Assembly (NCBI GenBank): GCA_025458105.1
Contig: JALOTD010000013.1
Span: forward strand, 1 to 54,904
DNA: 54,904 nt
Direction of reading: 5' to 3'
Source: Tabrizicola sp.
GTDB taxonomy: Bacteria > Pseudomonadota > Alphaproteobacteria > Rhodobacterales > Rhodobacteraceae
Numbering within the stretch: position 1 is the first letter of the stretch; the number at the start of each line of letters is the position of its first letter. Made by a program: the position numbers and the translations under genes. Below the pieces are notes generated by a model. That model had not been told where the DNA came from. It saw nothing but the letters and a program-made list of their open reading frames with translations, and searched no databases. Of this stretch, positions 26,440 through 36,126 are shown one piece after another.

Positions 26440-27471
26440 ATGGCGGGCAGGTCCGGCATGCCTCTGACATTGCTTGACCTTTCCGGTTCAGCCTCGCGCA
26501 AGCGAGGCTGGATCGTCTTGGGGCTGTTCCTTCTGTCCCTGATCCTTTCCGAAGGTCTTCGCCACCGCCCAGAACCCTGGTCCTCGGCAGGGTTCCTGGC
26601 TGTCGGGATCGGTGTCATCCTCTTGACCGTGGCGATGGTTCAGCGGCTGCACGATGCGGGCCGCTCTGGGTATTGGAGCCTGCTGACGCTTGTTCCCTAT
26701 GCCGGAGTGCTGGCCGTCCTTGTCATCCTGGTCCTGCGACCCAGAGACGTGACGCGCTTGGGGCATCCGGTGGCGCGCCGCGTCGGGGGGGGGGCGCTTT
26801 GCGCGCTGGCCTTGCTGTTCGTCAGCCGGGCGGTCTATTGGCAGCCGTACTGGATCCCCAGCGAAAACATGAAGCCGGCGCTTCTGGTGGGTGACTTCCT
26901 GATCGCGACCCGTGTGTCCCCGGACGACCTGCAGCGGGGCGATGTCGTGGTGTTTCGGCATCCAACGAATGGCACCGATTACATCAAGCGGGTGATCGGA
27001 TTGCCGCAGGACCGGGTGCAGATGCGCGCAGGTGTGCTTTACATCAACGACGAGGCTGTGCCGCAGACCCCGAACGGGACGTTTGAAGAGATTTTCGAAC
27101 CGCAGGGGCCGTTCCGGTCGTTGCCCCGTTGCGCGAACGCCGGGGTTGTGGAGGGCGGACCATGTTCGAAAAACCGGCTTGTCGAAACCTTGCCCGGCGG
27201 GCGGCAGATCACAGTCCTGGACATCGACGCAGATGGGTCGGCAGACAGCACCGACATCTTCACCGTGCCGCCGGACAGCTATTTCATGTTGGGTGACAAC
27301 CGCGACAACAGTGCCGACAGCAGGTTCCCAGCATTGGTCGGCGGTGTCGGCTTTGTCCCGGCCGAGAACATCACGTCGCGCGCCCGGTTGATCCTGTTCT
27401 CCTCGGCTGGACGCCAGATTGCGGACGTGACCTCGTGGCGTGCGGATCGTTATCTGAAGGCGGTGCAATGA
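26440..27471 (+). CDS. Signal-peptidase-I-like protein with N-terminal multi-span domain and Ser-to-Asn at the nucleophile
   Basis: 343 residues. Residues about 20-105 form a three- to four-span membrane domain with the [14 protein letters not shown] motif of DUF805 proteins; residues 115-343 are S26 signal peptidase. The catalytic box reads WIPSENM, so residue 143 is asparagine (codon aac) where the paralogue just upstream has the nucleophile serine. The lysine (DYIKR, Lys183) and the [14 protein letters not shown] box are intact. One base change (agc to aac) would explain it. Either the protein is an inactive partner or regulator, or this is a point mutation or error. Its stop overlaps the rnc start. 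Confidence 0.88.
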   Translation: MAGRSGMPLTLLDLSGSASRKRGWIVLGLFLLSLILSEGLRHRPEPWSSAGFLAVGIGVILLTVAMVQRLHDAGRSGYWSLLTLVPYAGVLAVLVILVLRPRDVTRLGHPVARRVGGGALCALALLFVSRAVYWQPYWIPSENMKPALLVGDFLIATRVSPDDLQRGDVVVFRHPTNGTDYIKRVIGLPQDRVQMRAGVLYINDEAVPQTPNGTFEEIFEPQGPFRSLPRCANAGVVEGGPCSKNRLVETLPGGRQITVLDIDADGSADSTDIFTVPPDSYFMLGDNRDNSADSRFPALVGGVGFVPAENITSRARLILFSSAGRQIADVTSWRADRYLKAVQ

Positions 27472-28154
27472 GGCTGTCGGCCGAACTTCTGGCGTTTCAG
27501 GATCGGCTTGGCCATCGGTTCAAGTCGTCCGAGCTTTTGACGCGCGCGGTGACCCATGCCTCGATCGGCACCGCGACGCGGCCTGACAACCAGAGGCTGG
27601 AGTTTCTGGGCGACCGGGTGCTGGGTCTGGTGATGGCCGAGGCGTTGTTGTCCGCCGACACGGGCGCGCGCGAGGGGCAGTTGGCCCCCCGCTTCAACGC
27701 GTTGGTCCGCAAAGAAACCTGTGCCGACGTCGCGCGTGAGGTGGGCTTGGGCGAGGTGCTCCGGCTGGGCCGAAGCGAGATGCTGACCGGGGGCCGCCGG
27801 AAAGAGGCTCTGCTTGGTGACGCGATGGAGGCAGTGATTGCGGCGGTCTACCAGGACGCAGGGTTCGATGCCGCGAAGGCGCTGGTCCTGCGGCTTTGGG
27901 GCAAGCGGATCGCTGCGGTGGAGCCTGACGCGCGGGATGCAAAGACCAGCCTGCAGGAATGGGCGCAGGCGCGCGGGATGCCGCCCCCGCTGTATGAAGA
28001 AGCAGGGCGGTCGGGGCCGGACCATGCGCCGCAATTCACCGTGCGGGTGAAGCTGGCCAGTGGCGAGGCGGCACAGGCGACGGCGGGGTCGAAGCGAGTG
28101 GCGGAACAGGCGGCAGCAAAGGCTTTGCTAGAGCGTATGGAGCGCGAGAGCTGA
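27468..28154 (+). CDS. rnc: Ribonuclease III
   Basis: 228 residues from ATG 27468 (overlapping the upstream stop as ATGA). RNase III signature [19 protein letters not shown], second acidic box [13 protein letters not shown], and a C-terminal double-stranded-RNA-binding domain ([11 protein letters not shown] ... [14 protein letters not shown]). It processes rRNA and structured transcripts. The order lepB-rnc-era-recO is conserved. Confidence 0.95.
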   Translation: MRLSAELLAFQDRLGHRFKSSELLTRAVTHASIGTATRPDNQRLEFLGDRVLGLVMAEALLSADTGAREGQLAPRFNALVRKETCADVAREVGLGEVLRLGRSEMLTGGRRKEALLGDAMEAVIAAVYQDAGFDAAKALVLRLWGKRIAAVEPDARDAKTSLQEWAQARGMPPPLYEEAGRSGPDHAPQFTVRVKLASGEAAQATAGSKRVAEQAAAKALLERMERES

Positions 28155-28252
28155 ACCCGCGTGGTTCACAGGTGACGCAAGAAAAGAATGCCAACTGGTC
28201 TTTTGCAGCCGTTTCGCCTATGGGAACGGCTTGAAGAAAGGGTTCCCATCAC

Positions 28253-29164
28253 ATGACCACACGCGCGGGCTTTGTTGCCCTGATCGGAGAGCCGAACGCT
28301 GGCAAGTCGACCCTTCTGAACCGGATGGTCGGGGCGAAGGTCTCTATCGTCACGCACAAGGTGCAGACGACGCGGGCGCGAATCCGGGGGATTGCGATGG
28401 CGGGGGAGGCGCAGATTGTGTTCGTGGACACGCCCGGCATCTTTCGGCCCAGGCGGCGGCTGGACCGGTCCATGGTCAAGGCGGCTTGGGGCGGGGCTTC
28501 GGATGCCGATGTGATCGTCCTTCTGATCGAGGCGCATCGCGGGTTGACCGAGGGCGCGCGGGCAATCATCGACCGGCTGGCCGAGGAGATGCCGAAAGGC
28601 AAGCCCGTGGCCTTGGCGATCAACAAGATCGACCGGGTGAAGGCCGAGACGCTGCTGGCGCTGGCCGAGGCGGCGAACGGGGCGTTTCCATTTGCCAAGA
28701 CCTTCATGATCAGCGCGGAACGCGGTCACGGGGTCGAGGATCTGAGGGACTGGCTGGGGGCGACCCTGCCAGAATGCCCCTGGTTCTACCCCGAGGACCA
28801 GATCGCCGACCTGCCGATGCGGATGATCGCGGCCGAGATGACGCGGGAAAAGCTGACGCTGCGGCTCCATGAGGAGCTGCCCTACCAGCTGACGGTCGAG
28901 ACGGAGAAGTGGGAGGACAAGCCCGACGGGACGACGCGGATTGACCAGGTGGTCTATGTCGCGCGGGACGGGCACAAGGGGATTGTGCTGGGGAACCGGG
29001 GCGAGACGATCAAGGCAATCGGCCAGGCAGCCCGGGCCGAGATTGCCGAGTTCCTTGGCCGCACGGTGCACCTGTTCCTACAGGTGAAGGTGCGGCCAAA
29101 CTGGCTGGACGAGCCCGAGCGCTATTCGGAGATGGGCCTCGATTTCAAGGACGGCGATGCCTGA
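28253..29164 (+). CDS. era: GTPase Era
   Basis: 303 residues. G1 GEPNAGKST (12-20), G2 region QTTRARIRGI, G3 DTPGIF, G4 NKID, and a C-terminal KH domain with GNRGETIKAIGQAARAE and LFLQVKVRPNW. It binds the 3' end of 16S rRNA during 30S subunit assembly. Confidence 0.96.
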   Translation: MTTRAGFVALIGEPNAGKSTLLNRMVGAKVSIVTHKVQTTRARIRGIAMAGEAQIVFVDTPGIFRPRRRLDRSMVKAAWGGASDADVIVLLIEAHRGLTEGARAIIDRLAEEMPKGKPVALAINKIDRVKAETLLALAEAANGAFPFAKTFMISAERGHGVEDLRDWLGATLPECPWFYPEDQIADLPMRMIAAEMTREKLTLRLHEELPYQLTVETEKWEDKPDGTTRIDQVVYVARDGHKGIVLGNRGETIKAIGQAARAEIAEFLGRTVHLFLQVKVRPNWLDEPERYSEMGLDFKDGDA

Positions 29165-29192
29165 CCTCGGCGCGCCTGCGCGGGGCTGACGG

Positions 29193-29528
29193 ATGGTGCC
29201 CCGACTTGCCTCGGGCCTATGGGTCGCGGCCTACCTTGCGCGGCTGCGCTTGGCCGATATTCCGGCCTACGTGACCGCGAAGGGGGATGCCGAGGCCGGG
29301 GCTGTTGTGGTGAAGGTCGCGCTTCTGGATGGCAGTGCGCGGGCCCATGAGCGGCGGTCGGACCTGATGACCGGGGCGCGGGCCTGGATCGTGCTGGCCG
29401 AGGGGCCGGAGGCCGAGGTCGACGCGCTGATCTCGCGGACGAAGGGGAGGGACCCGGACCTTTGGGTGATCGAGCTGGAGGATCGGCAGGGGCGGACACT
29501 GCTGGATCAGGACGGGTTATCGGATTGA
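29193..29528 (+). CDS. DUF1491 family protein
   Basis: 111 residues: RLASGLWVAAYLARLRLADI, YVTAKGDAEAGAVVVKVALL and a C-terminal DLWVIELEDRQGRTLL. The family is typical of alphaproteobacteria and normally sits between era and recO, as here. Function unknown. Confidence 0.85.
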   Translation: MVPRLASGLWVAAYLARLRLADIPAYVTAKGDAEAGAVVVKVALLDGSARAHERRSDLMTGARAWIVLAEGPEAEVDALISRTKGRDPDLWVIELEDRQGRTLLDQDGLSD

Positions 29529-29564
29529 GTTGCACGCCGGAACGGCCCGCAGGATAGTCCATCC

Positions 29565-30284
29565 ATGGACTGGCGCGATGAAGGCATCCTTCTGTCGATG
29601 CGCCCGCATGGCGAGACCTCGGCGATCATCGAGGTCCTGACGGCGGCGCATGGGCGGCATATGGGCGTGGTGCGGGGGGGCGCCTCGCGCAAGATGGCGG
29701 CCAGCTTGCAGCCGGGGACAGGCCTTTCGCTGGAATGGCGGGCGCGGCTGGATGACCATATCGGCAGCTTTACAGTCGAGCCGCGGAAGAGCCGCGCGCA
29801 TCTTTTGGCCGACCGGATGGCCCTGGCGGGGCTGATGGCGGTCTGCGCGCTTTTGCATGTGGCTTTGCCGGAACGGGAGCCGCATGCGGCGCTGTGGCTG
29901 AAGACACAGAGCCTGATGGATCGTCTTGGCAGCGAGGGCTGGCTCGCGGCCTATGTCCATTGGGAGCTATGCCTCCTGGAGGAGATCGGCTTTGGGCTGG
30001 ACCTGAGCGCTTGTGCGGTGACCGGTGCGACGGAAGGGCTGGCCTTTGTGAGCCCGAAGACCGGCCGGGCGGTGACCGCAAAGGGGGCGGGGGATTGGGC
30101 GGACCGGCTGCTTGCCTTGCCCGAGGGATTGTCGGGGGAGGGGCCGCTTCCGCCGCAAGCGGTGAAGCTGGGGCTGCGGCTGACCGGGCATTTCCTGGAT
30201 CAAGAGTTGCGGTCGGTGTTGCAGGACAAACCTCTGCCCGAGGCGCGGGCGCGGCTGGTCGACCTGATTTCGCGAATGGCCTGA
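29565..30284 (+). CDS. recO: DNA repair protein RecO
   Basis: 239 residues: N-terminal OB fold (WRDEGILLSMRPHGETSAII; GRHMGVVRGGASRK), then the helical domain with WELCLLEEIGFGLDLSACAVTG (partly shown) and FVSPKTGRAV. The four-cysteine zinc knuckle seen in some RecO proteins is reduced, as is usual in this group. It loads RecA in the RecFOR pathway. Confidence 0.93.
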   Translation: MDWRDEGILLSMRPHGETSAIIEVLTAAHGRHMGVVRGGASRKMAASLQPGTGLSLEWRARLDDHIGSFTVEPRKSRAHLLADRMALAGLMAVCALLHVALPEREPHAALWLKTQSLMDRLGSEGWLAAYVHWELCLLEEIGFGLDLSACAVTGATEGLAFVSPKTGRAVTAKGAGDWADRLLALPEGLSGEGPLPPQAVKLGLRLTGHFLDQELRSVLQDKPLPEARARLVDLISRMA

Positions 30285-30345
30285 AACGACGACACATGTC
30301 GTCTTTGTGACAGACGGAACCCGGGTTCGGCGATGGAAGTCGGGC

Positions 30346-31563
30346 ATGGCCACGCGTTACCTGCCGCTTGCCTTACGGCACAGTCCCACCCCCCGGATCG
30401 AGCACTTTGCGCTGCTTGCGGGCCTTGATGCTGCGATCCGGGGGATGCTGATCTCGACCATGCCGCTGGTGGTGTACGATGCGCTGGGCACGGCTCAGGC
30501 GACCTCGGTGATCTACTTCCTGTCGGGGATTGTGGCGCTGGTCTGGGGGCTGATGGTGCCCTGGGCGACCCGGCTGATCCCGCGCCGTTGGGCCTATACT
30601 GGCGGGGTCTGCCTGTACCTGGTGGGCAATGCTCTGGGTGCAGTCGGGACCGGCTGGTCGGTGCCGCTGGCGCTGATCTGCAACCAGATGGCGACGGTGA
30701 CGATCTTTGTCTGCCTCAATGCCTATGTGCTGGACTATGTCGACCGGGTGGATTTGGGGAAAAGCCAGTCAACGCAGATGGCCTATGCAGCGACGGCCTG
30801 GACCCTTGGGCCGATGGCGGGGGTTTGGCTCTACCATACCTGGGCTCCGGCGCCTTTTCTGGTGGCGGGAGCATTTTCGGGTCTACTCCTGGTTAGCTTC
30901 TGGGTCTTGCGGCTGGGAAACGGCAAGCAGATCGCCCGGGCCAAGCGCCCGGCGGTCAACCCGCTGGGATATCTGGGACGCTTCTTCAGCCAACCACGCC
31001 TGATCGCAGGCTGGACTTTCGCAGTGATGCGCAGCTGCGGCTGGTGGGTCTATGTCGTCTATCTGCCGATCTTCTGCATCGAGGCGGGTCTGGGCGACAA
31101 GGTGGGCGGCATCGCCTTGTCGATCACCAACGCGCTTCTGTTTGCCGCCCCGGCGCTGAACCGGCTGGGCCGCAGGCTTTCGGTCCGCCGGTCGGTCCGG
31201 ACGGCCTTTGGGATGTGCGGGGCGCTGTTCCTTGGCGCTGGTCTGCTGGCGGTGCTTCCCTGGGCCACCGTGGCACTGGTCATGTGCGCCTCGGTCTTTT
31301 TGGTCATGCTGGATGTGGTCGGCGGACTGCCCTTTCTGATGTCGGTCAAGCCTTCGGAACGGACCGAGATGTCGGCGGTCTATTCTAGCTTCCGCGATGT
31401 GTCGGGCATCCTGACGCCAGGGGCAGCCTGGCTGGTTCTTTGGGTCGCGCCCCTGCCGGGCATCTTTGTTGCTGCCGGAGTGGGACTGCTTTCCGCCTGG
31501 GCGATCGCGGGGCGATTGCATCCCCGACTTGGCACCCCGCGACCGTCCCGCGGGGGGGCTTAG
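30346..31563 (+). CDS. MFS transporter
   Basis: 405 residues from ATG 30346 with GGAAG upstream (an in-frame GTG at 30307 is possible). Twelve hydrophobic segments, a cytoplasmic loop after segment six (NGKQIARAKRP), and LNRLGRRLSVRRSVRT between segments 8 and 9. No substrate motif. It ends 4 bases into the convergent reductase gene. Confidence 0.82.
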   Translation: MATRYLPLALRHSPTPRIEHFALLAGLDAAIRGMLISTMPLVVYDALGTAQATSVIYFLSGIVALVWGLMVPWATRLIPRRWAYTGGVCLYLVGNALGAVGTGWSVPLALICNQMATVTIFVCLNAYVLDYVDRVDLGKSQSTQMAYAATAWTLGPMAGVWLYHTWAPAPFLVAGAFSGLLLVSFWVLRLGNGKQIARAKRPAVNPLGYLGRFFSQPRLIAGWTFAVMRSCGWWVYVVYLPIFCIEAGLGDKVGGIALSITNALLFAAPALNRLGRRLSVRRSVRTAFGMCGALFLGAGLLAVLPWATVALVMCASVFLVMLDVVGGLPFLMSVKPSERTEMSAVYSSFRDVSGILTPGAAWLVLWVAPLPGIFVAAGVGLLSAWAIAGRLHPRLGTPRPSRGGA

Positions 31564-32573
31564 GCCCAGACCTTGCCGTGTTTCGCCAGCCAGTCCGCAC
31601 TGGCCAGAAGCGCAGCTTTGGGGGCTGTGAACTCCATCCCCATCTCTTGCACCGCGCGGGCGTTCGAGACGCGTTCCAGATGCCCGATCTTCGGCAGGAT
31701 CGACCGGATCTGCGGGTCGAAAAGCGCGAGGAATTTCATCAGGAAGGCCGGGGCTTCGCGCGTGGCGATGCGGCGGGTGGGGTAGGCGGCCTTGAGCGTG
31801 CGGCCCATCTCGACCATGGCAAGCGATCCGGCGGCAGCAAGATAGCGCTTGCCCGCCGTTTCCGGCCGCTGGAGCGCGCGCAGATGCATCTCGGCCACGT
31901 CGCGGACATCGACAGTGGGGAACCCGAGGCCCGGCAACATCGGGTCCTTGCCCTTCATGAAGCGTTCGACAAGGCCCAGCGACGAGCCGTAGTGAGCGTC
32001 CAGCGGTGGGCCAAGCACAAGGCCAGGGTTGATCGTGGTCAGGCTGATACCCTGGGCCTTAGCAATTTCCCAGGCCTTGCGTTCGGCCAGGGTCTTCGAT
32101 TTGGCATATGGCGTGGTCGAGGGCAGGTTGACGTCGCACCAGTCGCTTTCATCCTGCAGCGCGTCGGGCTTTGCCTCGTTGATGACGGCCACGGTCGATG
32201 AGGTCACGACCACCCGCGTCACCCCGGCATTGGCAGCGGCGTTCAAAACCCGGGCCGTGCCTTCGACAGCCGGGCGGATCAGCACATCGGGATTTTTCGG
32301 CTGGGCGATCGGGAAGGGCGATGCGGTGTGGATCACAGCCGCGACCCCGGCCATCGCTTCGCCCCAGCCCGCATCGGATTCGAGATCGGCCTGAACGAAG
32401 CTTAGGTTGCCCGCCCCTTCGGTCAGATGCGGCGCGATCGCAGAACGCACCTCTTCCACGCGGTCCAACCGCCGGACAGTGCCTCTGACGTTGTAGCCTG
32501 CACTCAACAGCTTAAGCGCCACATGCTTGGCGATAAAGCCTGACACGCCAGTAAGGAGAACGGTCTCGGTCAT
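31560..32573 (-). CDS. NAD(P)-dependent aldehyde/dihydroflavonol-type reductase (extended SDR)
   Basis: 337 residues. Rossmann motif TGVSGFIAKHVALKLL, catalytic YAKSK, VTSSTVAVI and a substrate domain with VDVRDVAEMHLRAL. Closest in style to NAD-dependent epimerase / aldehyde reductases (dihydroflavonol-4-reductase-like) that reduce aldehydes or ketones. Physiological substrate unknown. Confidence 0.85.
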   Translation of the reverse strand: MTETVLLTGVSGFIAKHVALKLLSAGYNVRGTVRRLDRVEEVRSAIAPHLTEGAGNLSFVQADLESDAGWGEAMAGVAAVIHTASPFPIAQPKNPDVLIRPAVEGTARVLNAAANAGVTRVVVTSSTVAVINEAKPDALQDESDWCDVNLPSTTPYAKSKTLAERKAWEIAKAQGISLTTINPGLVLGPPLDAHYGSSLGLVERFMKGKDPMLPGLGFPTVDVRDVAEMHLRALQRPETAGKRYLAAAGSLAMVEMGRTLKAAYPTRRIATREAPAFLMKFLALFDPQIRSILPKIGHLERVSNARAVQEMGMEFTAPKAALLASADWLAKHGKVWA

Positions 32574-32653
32574 CCGATTGCTCCAGTCTTTACACTGTCA
32601 ACATTGTCCAATATGGAGCAGGGTCGCAAGTTGGCAAGACTGGCGCAAGCAAA

Positions 32654-34318
32654 TCAGTCGAGGAGGCGGCGGGCGATGACCTGGGCCTGAATCTCGGCGG
32701 CGCCTTCAAAGATGTTCAGGATGCGGGCATCGCAGAGGATGCGACTGATCCGGTATTCCAGCGCGAAACCGTTGCCGCCGTGGATCTGCAGCGCGTTGTC
32801 AGCCGCCGCCCAGGCGACCCGGGCACCGAGGAGTTTGGCCATCCCGGCCTCCAAGTCGCAGCGCTTGTCGTGGTCCTTTTGCCAGGCGCTGAAATATGTC
32901 AGCTGGCGGGCGATCATGATTTCTACGGCCATCATGGCAAGCTTCCCGGCGACGCGTGGAAACTCGATCAGCGATTTGCCGAACTGCTTGCGGTCCAGGG
33001 CATACTGCATCCCCGTTTCCAGCGCCGATTGTGCGACGCCCACGGCGCGGGCGGCGGTCTGGATGCGGGCACTTTCAAACGTCTGCATGAGCTGCTTGAA
33101 GCCTTGGCCCTCGACGCCGCCCAGCAGGTTTTCTCCCTTCACGCGGAAATCGTCGAAGTTGACGGTGTATTCCTTCATGCCGCGATAGCCGAGAACCTCG
33201 ATTTCACCGCCCGACAGGCCGGGGTCAACGAAGGGCGTCTCGTCCGTGCCCGGGATCTTTTCGGCCAGGAACATGGAAAGACCGCGATAGTCGGTGGTTC
33301 CTTCGACCGACCGGGCGAGGACGGTCATCACATGCGTCCGCGCGGCATGGGTGATCCAGGTCTTGTTGCCCGAGATGATCCAGTCGTCACCCTCCTTGCG
33401 GGCCTTGGTGCGCAGGGACCCAAGGTCGGAGCCGGTGTTCGGTTCGGTGAAGACGGCGGTGGGCAGGATGGTGCCACTGGCAAGGCCCGGTAGCCACTTC
33501 TGTTTCTGCTCTTCCGTCCCGCCGCACAGGATCAATTCGGCCGCGATCTCGGTCCGCGTGCCAAGCGAGCCCACGCCGATGTAGCCGCGGGAAAGTTCCT
33601 CGGACACCACAACCATGCTGGCCTTGGACAGGCCGAATCCGCCGTAGGCTTCAGGTATGGTCAGGCCGAAGACCCCCATTTCGGCCAGCTCGGAGATCAC
33701 CTCCATCGGGATCAGCTCGTCCTTCAGGTGCCAGTCATGCGCGACGGGGATGACCTTTTCGTCGGCATAGCGGCGGAACTGGTCGCGGATCATCTCCAGT
33801 TCTTCGTCGAGGCCAGTGGCCCCGAAGGTCGCGCGGCCGTGGTTGTCCCGCATCAGGCGGACCAAGGCGCTGCGCGCCTCGGGCGTGTTGCCGTGGGCGA
33901 TCAAGCGCGTGGCGGCCTCGCCCGGCGACCAGCTTTGCCCCATGTCGGACAGCCGTGCGATTTCGCCCTGGCTCATCGGGATGCCGCCCGCGATCTGGGA
34001 CAGGTATTCGCCAAACCCGATCTGGAGGATCAGCGCCTCCATCTCGCCAAAGGCACCCGCATCTGCCAGGCGCCCGGCCCAGGCGTCCAGCTGGCGCAGC
34101 GCTTCGACATAGGTGGCCAGCCAGGCCACGGCATGCGCCTGGAATTGCCGCTCTTCCAGCGCCGGGGCAGAGGGTTTGCCGCCGACCGACACGTCGGCCC
34201 GCAACGCCTCACGCGACGCGACGAAGAGAGCTTCCACCTCGGGCAGGGCGGTTGCGGTCAGGCCGCGCAAATCGGCAAGGATCGGGGTCTGGGTCATGGC
34301 CTGTCCATCATGCGGCAT
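32654..34318 (-). CDS. mcd: (2S)-methylsuccinyl-CoA dehydrogenase
   Basis: 554 residues, starting at ATG 34318 because GGAGAG lies 5 bases upstream (ATG 34297 is the alternative). An N-terminal extension of about 165 residues (TPILADLRGLTATALPEVEA) precedes a complete acyl-CoA dehydrogenase domain (FTEPNTGSDLGSLRTKA; WITHAARTHVM; FESARIQTAARAVGVAQ; IHGGNGFALEYRISRILCDA). This long N-terminus is the hallmark of Mcd, which oxidises methylsuccinyl-CoA to mesaconyl-CoA in the ethylmalonyl-CoA pathway for C2/acetyl-CoA assimilation. It fits with pckA and B12 synthesis in the same window. Confidence 0.88.
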   Translation of the reverse strand: MPHDGQAMTQTPILADLRGLTATALPEVEALFVASREALRADVSVGGKPSAPALEERQFQAHAVAWLATYVEALRQLDAWAGRLADAGAFGEMEALILQIGFGEYLSQIAGGIPMSQGEIARLSDMGQSWSPGEAATRLIAHGNTPEARSALVRLMRDNHGRATFGATGLDEELEMIRDQFRRYADEKVIPVAHDWHLKDELIPMEVISELAEMGVFGLTIPEAYGGFGLSKASMVVVSEELSRGYIGVGSLGTRTEIAAELILCGGTEEQKQKWLPGLASGTILPTAVFTEPNTGSDLGSLRTKARKEGDDWIISGNKTWITHAARTHVMTVLARSVEGTTDYRGLSMFLAEKIPGTDETPFVDPGLSGGEIEVLGYRGMKEYTVNFDDFRVKGENLLGGVEGQGFKQLMQTFESARIQTAARAVGVAQSALETGMQYALDRKQFGKSLIEFPRVAGKLAMMAVEIMIARQLTYFSAWQKDHDKRCDLEAGMAKLLGARVAWAAADNALQIHGGNGFALEYRISRILCDARILNIFEGAAEIQAQVIARRLLD

Positions 34319-34429
34319 CGGGGCTCTCCGGCAAGATTCTGCACCTGCGAAGACGTAACGGCTTCGCAGCGGCAGCGCAATAAGATTTCGCGAAGTGTCA
34401 TCCTGACGTTTTAAAATGTCGCAGACGTC

Positions 34430-34948
34430 TCAGGACACTGCGCCGCAGGCCTGAACGATCTCGGGCACGGCAGCAGCAGGAACGACGTCGAACTCGACCT
34501 GATACAGGCGATCGGCATCTTGCCAGGCTTCGAACCGCCAGATCCCGGGCACCAGTTCGCGGTCATAGTCAAAGCGGAAGAAGGCGACGGAGTCGTCCAG
34601 ATCAGTGAAAGTGGCGGGCCAGACTTCGGGTGTTGCGCTGTCTGGTCGGTAGACACGCATTTCGGCGAAGGCCGCAGCGGACCCAGGCAGAAGCCGAGCC
34701 TTGACGCCGAATGCCAGGCCTAGCGCCGCAGGCACCACCTGACGGTCGGGCCAGTGAAAGGTGACCTCGCCATCTGGCACATGGATCCAGCCTGAGACCG
34801 TTCCCGGAGCGGGGGCCTGGTCCATGGCCTGCAGGGCGCAGAAGACGCCGACCTGGATCTCAGCAATCAGCGGTCCCGGCTGCGGCGGAGCGGGCTCGCC
34901 AAAAACGGGAAGGGCCATTGCGGACCAAAGGACCAGGGCGCGGATCAT
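34430..34948 (-). CDS. DUF3859-like exported protein (paralogue 1 of 3)
   Basis: 172 residues from ATG 34948; signal peptide MIRALVLWSAMALPVFG. Mature domain: PLIAEIQVGVFC, AALGLAFGVKARL, then PGIWRFEAWQDADRLYQVEFDVV and a terminal cysteine (VQACGAVS). The two cysteines (VFC and ACG) could pair. Homologous to the next two genes. ATG overlaps the stop of paralogue 2. Function unknown. Confidence 0.72.
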   Translation of the reverse strand: MIRALVLWSAMALPVFGEPAPPQPGPLIAEIQVGVFCALQAMDQAPAPGTVSGWIHVPDGEVTFHWPDRQVVPAALGLAFGVKARLLPGSAAAFAEMRVYRPDSATPEVWPATFTDLDDSVAFFRFDYDRELVPGIWRFEAWQDADRLYQVEFDVVPAAAVPEIVQACGAVS

Positions 34949-35463
34949 GACAGCAAAGTGCAGTCGGACGTCACGCCGGGCAGTTCCGAAGCCGCGACGA
35001 CCTCCCATTCGACACTGTAGAGCAGCGTGTCGCCTTCGAACGCGTCCATCCGCCAAATGCCGGTGACCAACTCGTCGGGGAACTCGAACACGAACCCCCT
35101 CGCACGAGGGACGTCGGCATCGAGATCTGCATACCAGACCTCGGGCTTGGTCGCGCCGGGTTTCCAGGTTTCAGCGCGTACGCCCGCAATCGTGCGGTCA
35201 GGTCGGACGATGACCCCGAAATGCAGGCCCAGACGAGCCGGTACCTCCTGTTGCTGAAAGGCAATCTGGGGCGTACCGGACAGGCGGTGGATATAGCCGA
35301 GGGTGGTGCCGGGAGCCTCTTCGCGGATCGAGGTTCCGGGCTGGCAATAGACGCCGACGCCCTCAAGCACGATGCCGGGGGCGGAGTAGGGCGGCTTTGG
35401 GTCGGCCCAGGCGGGAAAGGCCAGCAGTCCGGTGACCAGGAGAGTTCGGAGCAGGGTTTGCAT
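34945..35463 (-). CDS. DUF3859-like exported protein (paralogue 2 of 3)
   Basis: 172 residues with signal peptide MQTLLRTLLVTGLLAFPAWAD. Same layout as its neighbours: GIVLEGVGVYCQ near the N-terminus, VPARLGLHFGVIV, VTGIWRMDAFEGDTLLYSVE, and a C-terminal TSDCTLLS. It lies between the other two paralogues, overlapping paralogue 1 by 4 bases. Confidence 0.75.
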   Translation of the reverse strand: MQTLLRTLLVTGLLAFPAWADPKPPYSAPGIVLEGVGVYCQPGTSIREEAPGTTLGYIHRLSGTPQIAFQQQEVPARLGLHFGVIVRPDRTIAGVRAETWKPGATKPEVWYADLDADVPRARGFVFEFPDELVTGIWRMDAFEGDTLLYSVEWEVVAASELPGVTSDCTLLS

Positions 35464-35478
35464 GGGGGCCTCTCACAT

Positions 35479-36006
35479 TCATGAGACAAAGTCGCAATCG
35501 GAACTGAGTCCGGGCAGTTCCGTCCCCGGAAGAATTTCGAATTCGATCCGATAGAGCAGAGTCTCGCCATCCCAGGCCTCCATCCGCCAGGGGCCGGTCA
35601 CCAGTTCATGCGAATGGTCAAAGGTAAAGCCGCGCGTCTCGCTGTCGCCTGCGTACATGTTCGAATACCACATCTCGGGACTTGGCGCTCCGGGCAGCCA
35701 GACTTCGATGCGGGCATCGGGAATATCACGATCGGCGACCGAGGCGACACCGAAAGAAATGCCCAGGCGGGCGGGGATTGTCTGCTGACGAAACACGAAA
35801 TCCGGGGAGGATTCCAGAAGGCGCACATGCCCGGCCGAGGTACCTGGGGCGGGTTCCAGCTGGGTGCGATCCTGTCGGCAGTAGATCCCGAAATCGGCGA
35901 TCACGATCCCAGGTCCCGCGGTGGGCGGCGCGGGATCGGCAAGGGCAAGACCTGCTCCAAAGGACAGGACGCCAGCGCAGAACAGGGTCAAGGGTGGCCG
36001 GAACAT
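35479..36006 (-). CDS. DUF3859-like exported protein (paralogue 3 of 3)
   Basis: 175 residues with signal peptide LTLFCAGVLSFGAGLALAD. Mature part: PGIVIADFGIYCRQD, IPARLGISFGVASV, VTGPWRMEAWDGETLLYRIE, C-terminal SSDCDFVS. First gene of the three-paralogue minus-strand operon; the gap to paralogue 2 is only 15 bases. Periplasmic location predicted; function unknown. Confidence 0.75.
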   Translation of the reverse strand: MFRPPLTLFCAGVLSFGAGLALADPAPPTAGPGIVIADFGIYCRQDRTQLEPAPGTSAGHVRLLESSPDFVFRQQTIPARLGISFGVASVADRDIPDARIEVWLPGAPSPEMWYSNMYAGDSETRGFTFDHSHELVTGPWRMEAWDGETLLYRIEFEILPGTELPGLSSDCDFVS

Positions 36007-36126
36007 CGCTGGACCTCATGCAATGGTGGCATGAAGCCTGTCTTGTGCCGGGCCGTCAACCGGACGGGGGGTTTCCCTGACCAAGATGGCCTGCCACAAG
36101 GACGCAAGATCAAGTGCGGGGCGGTG

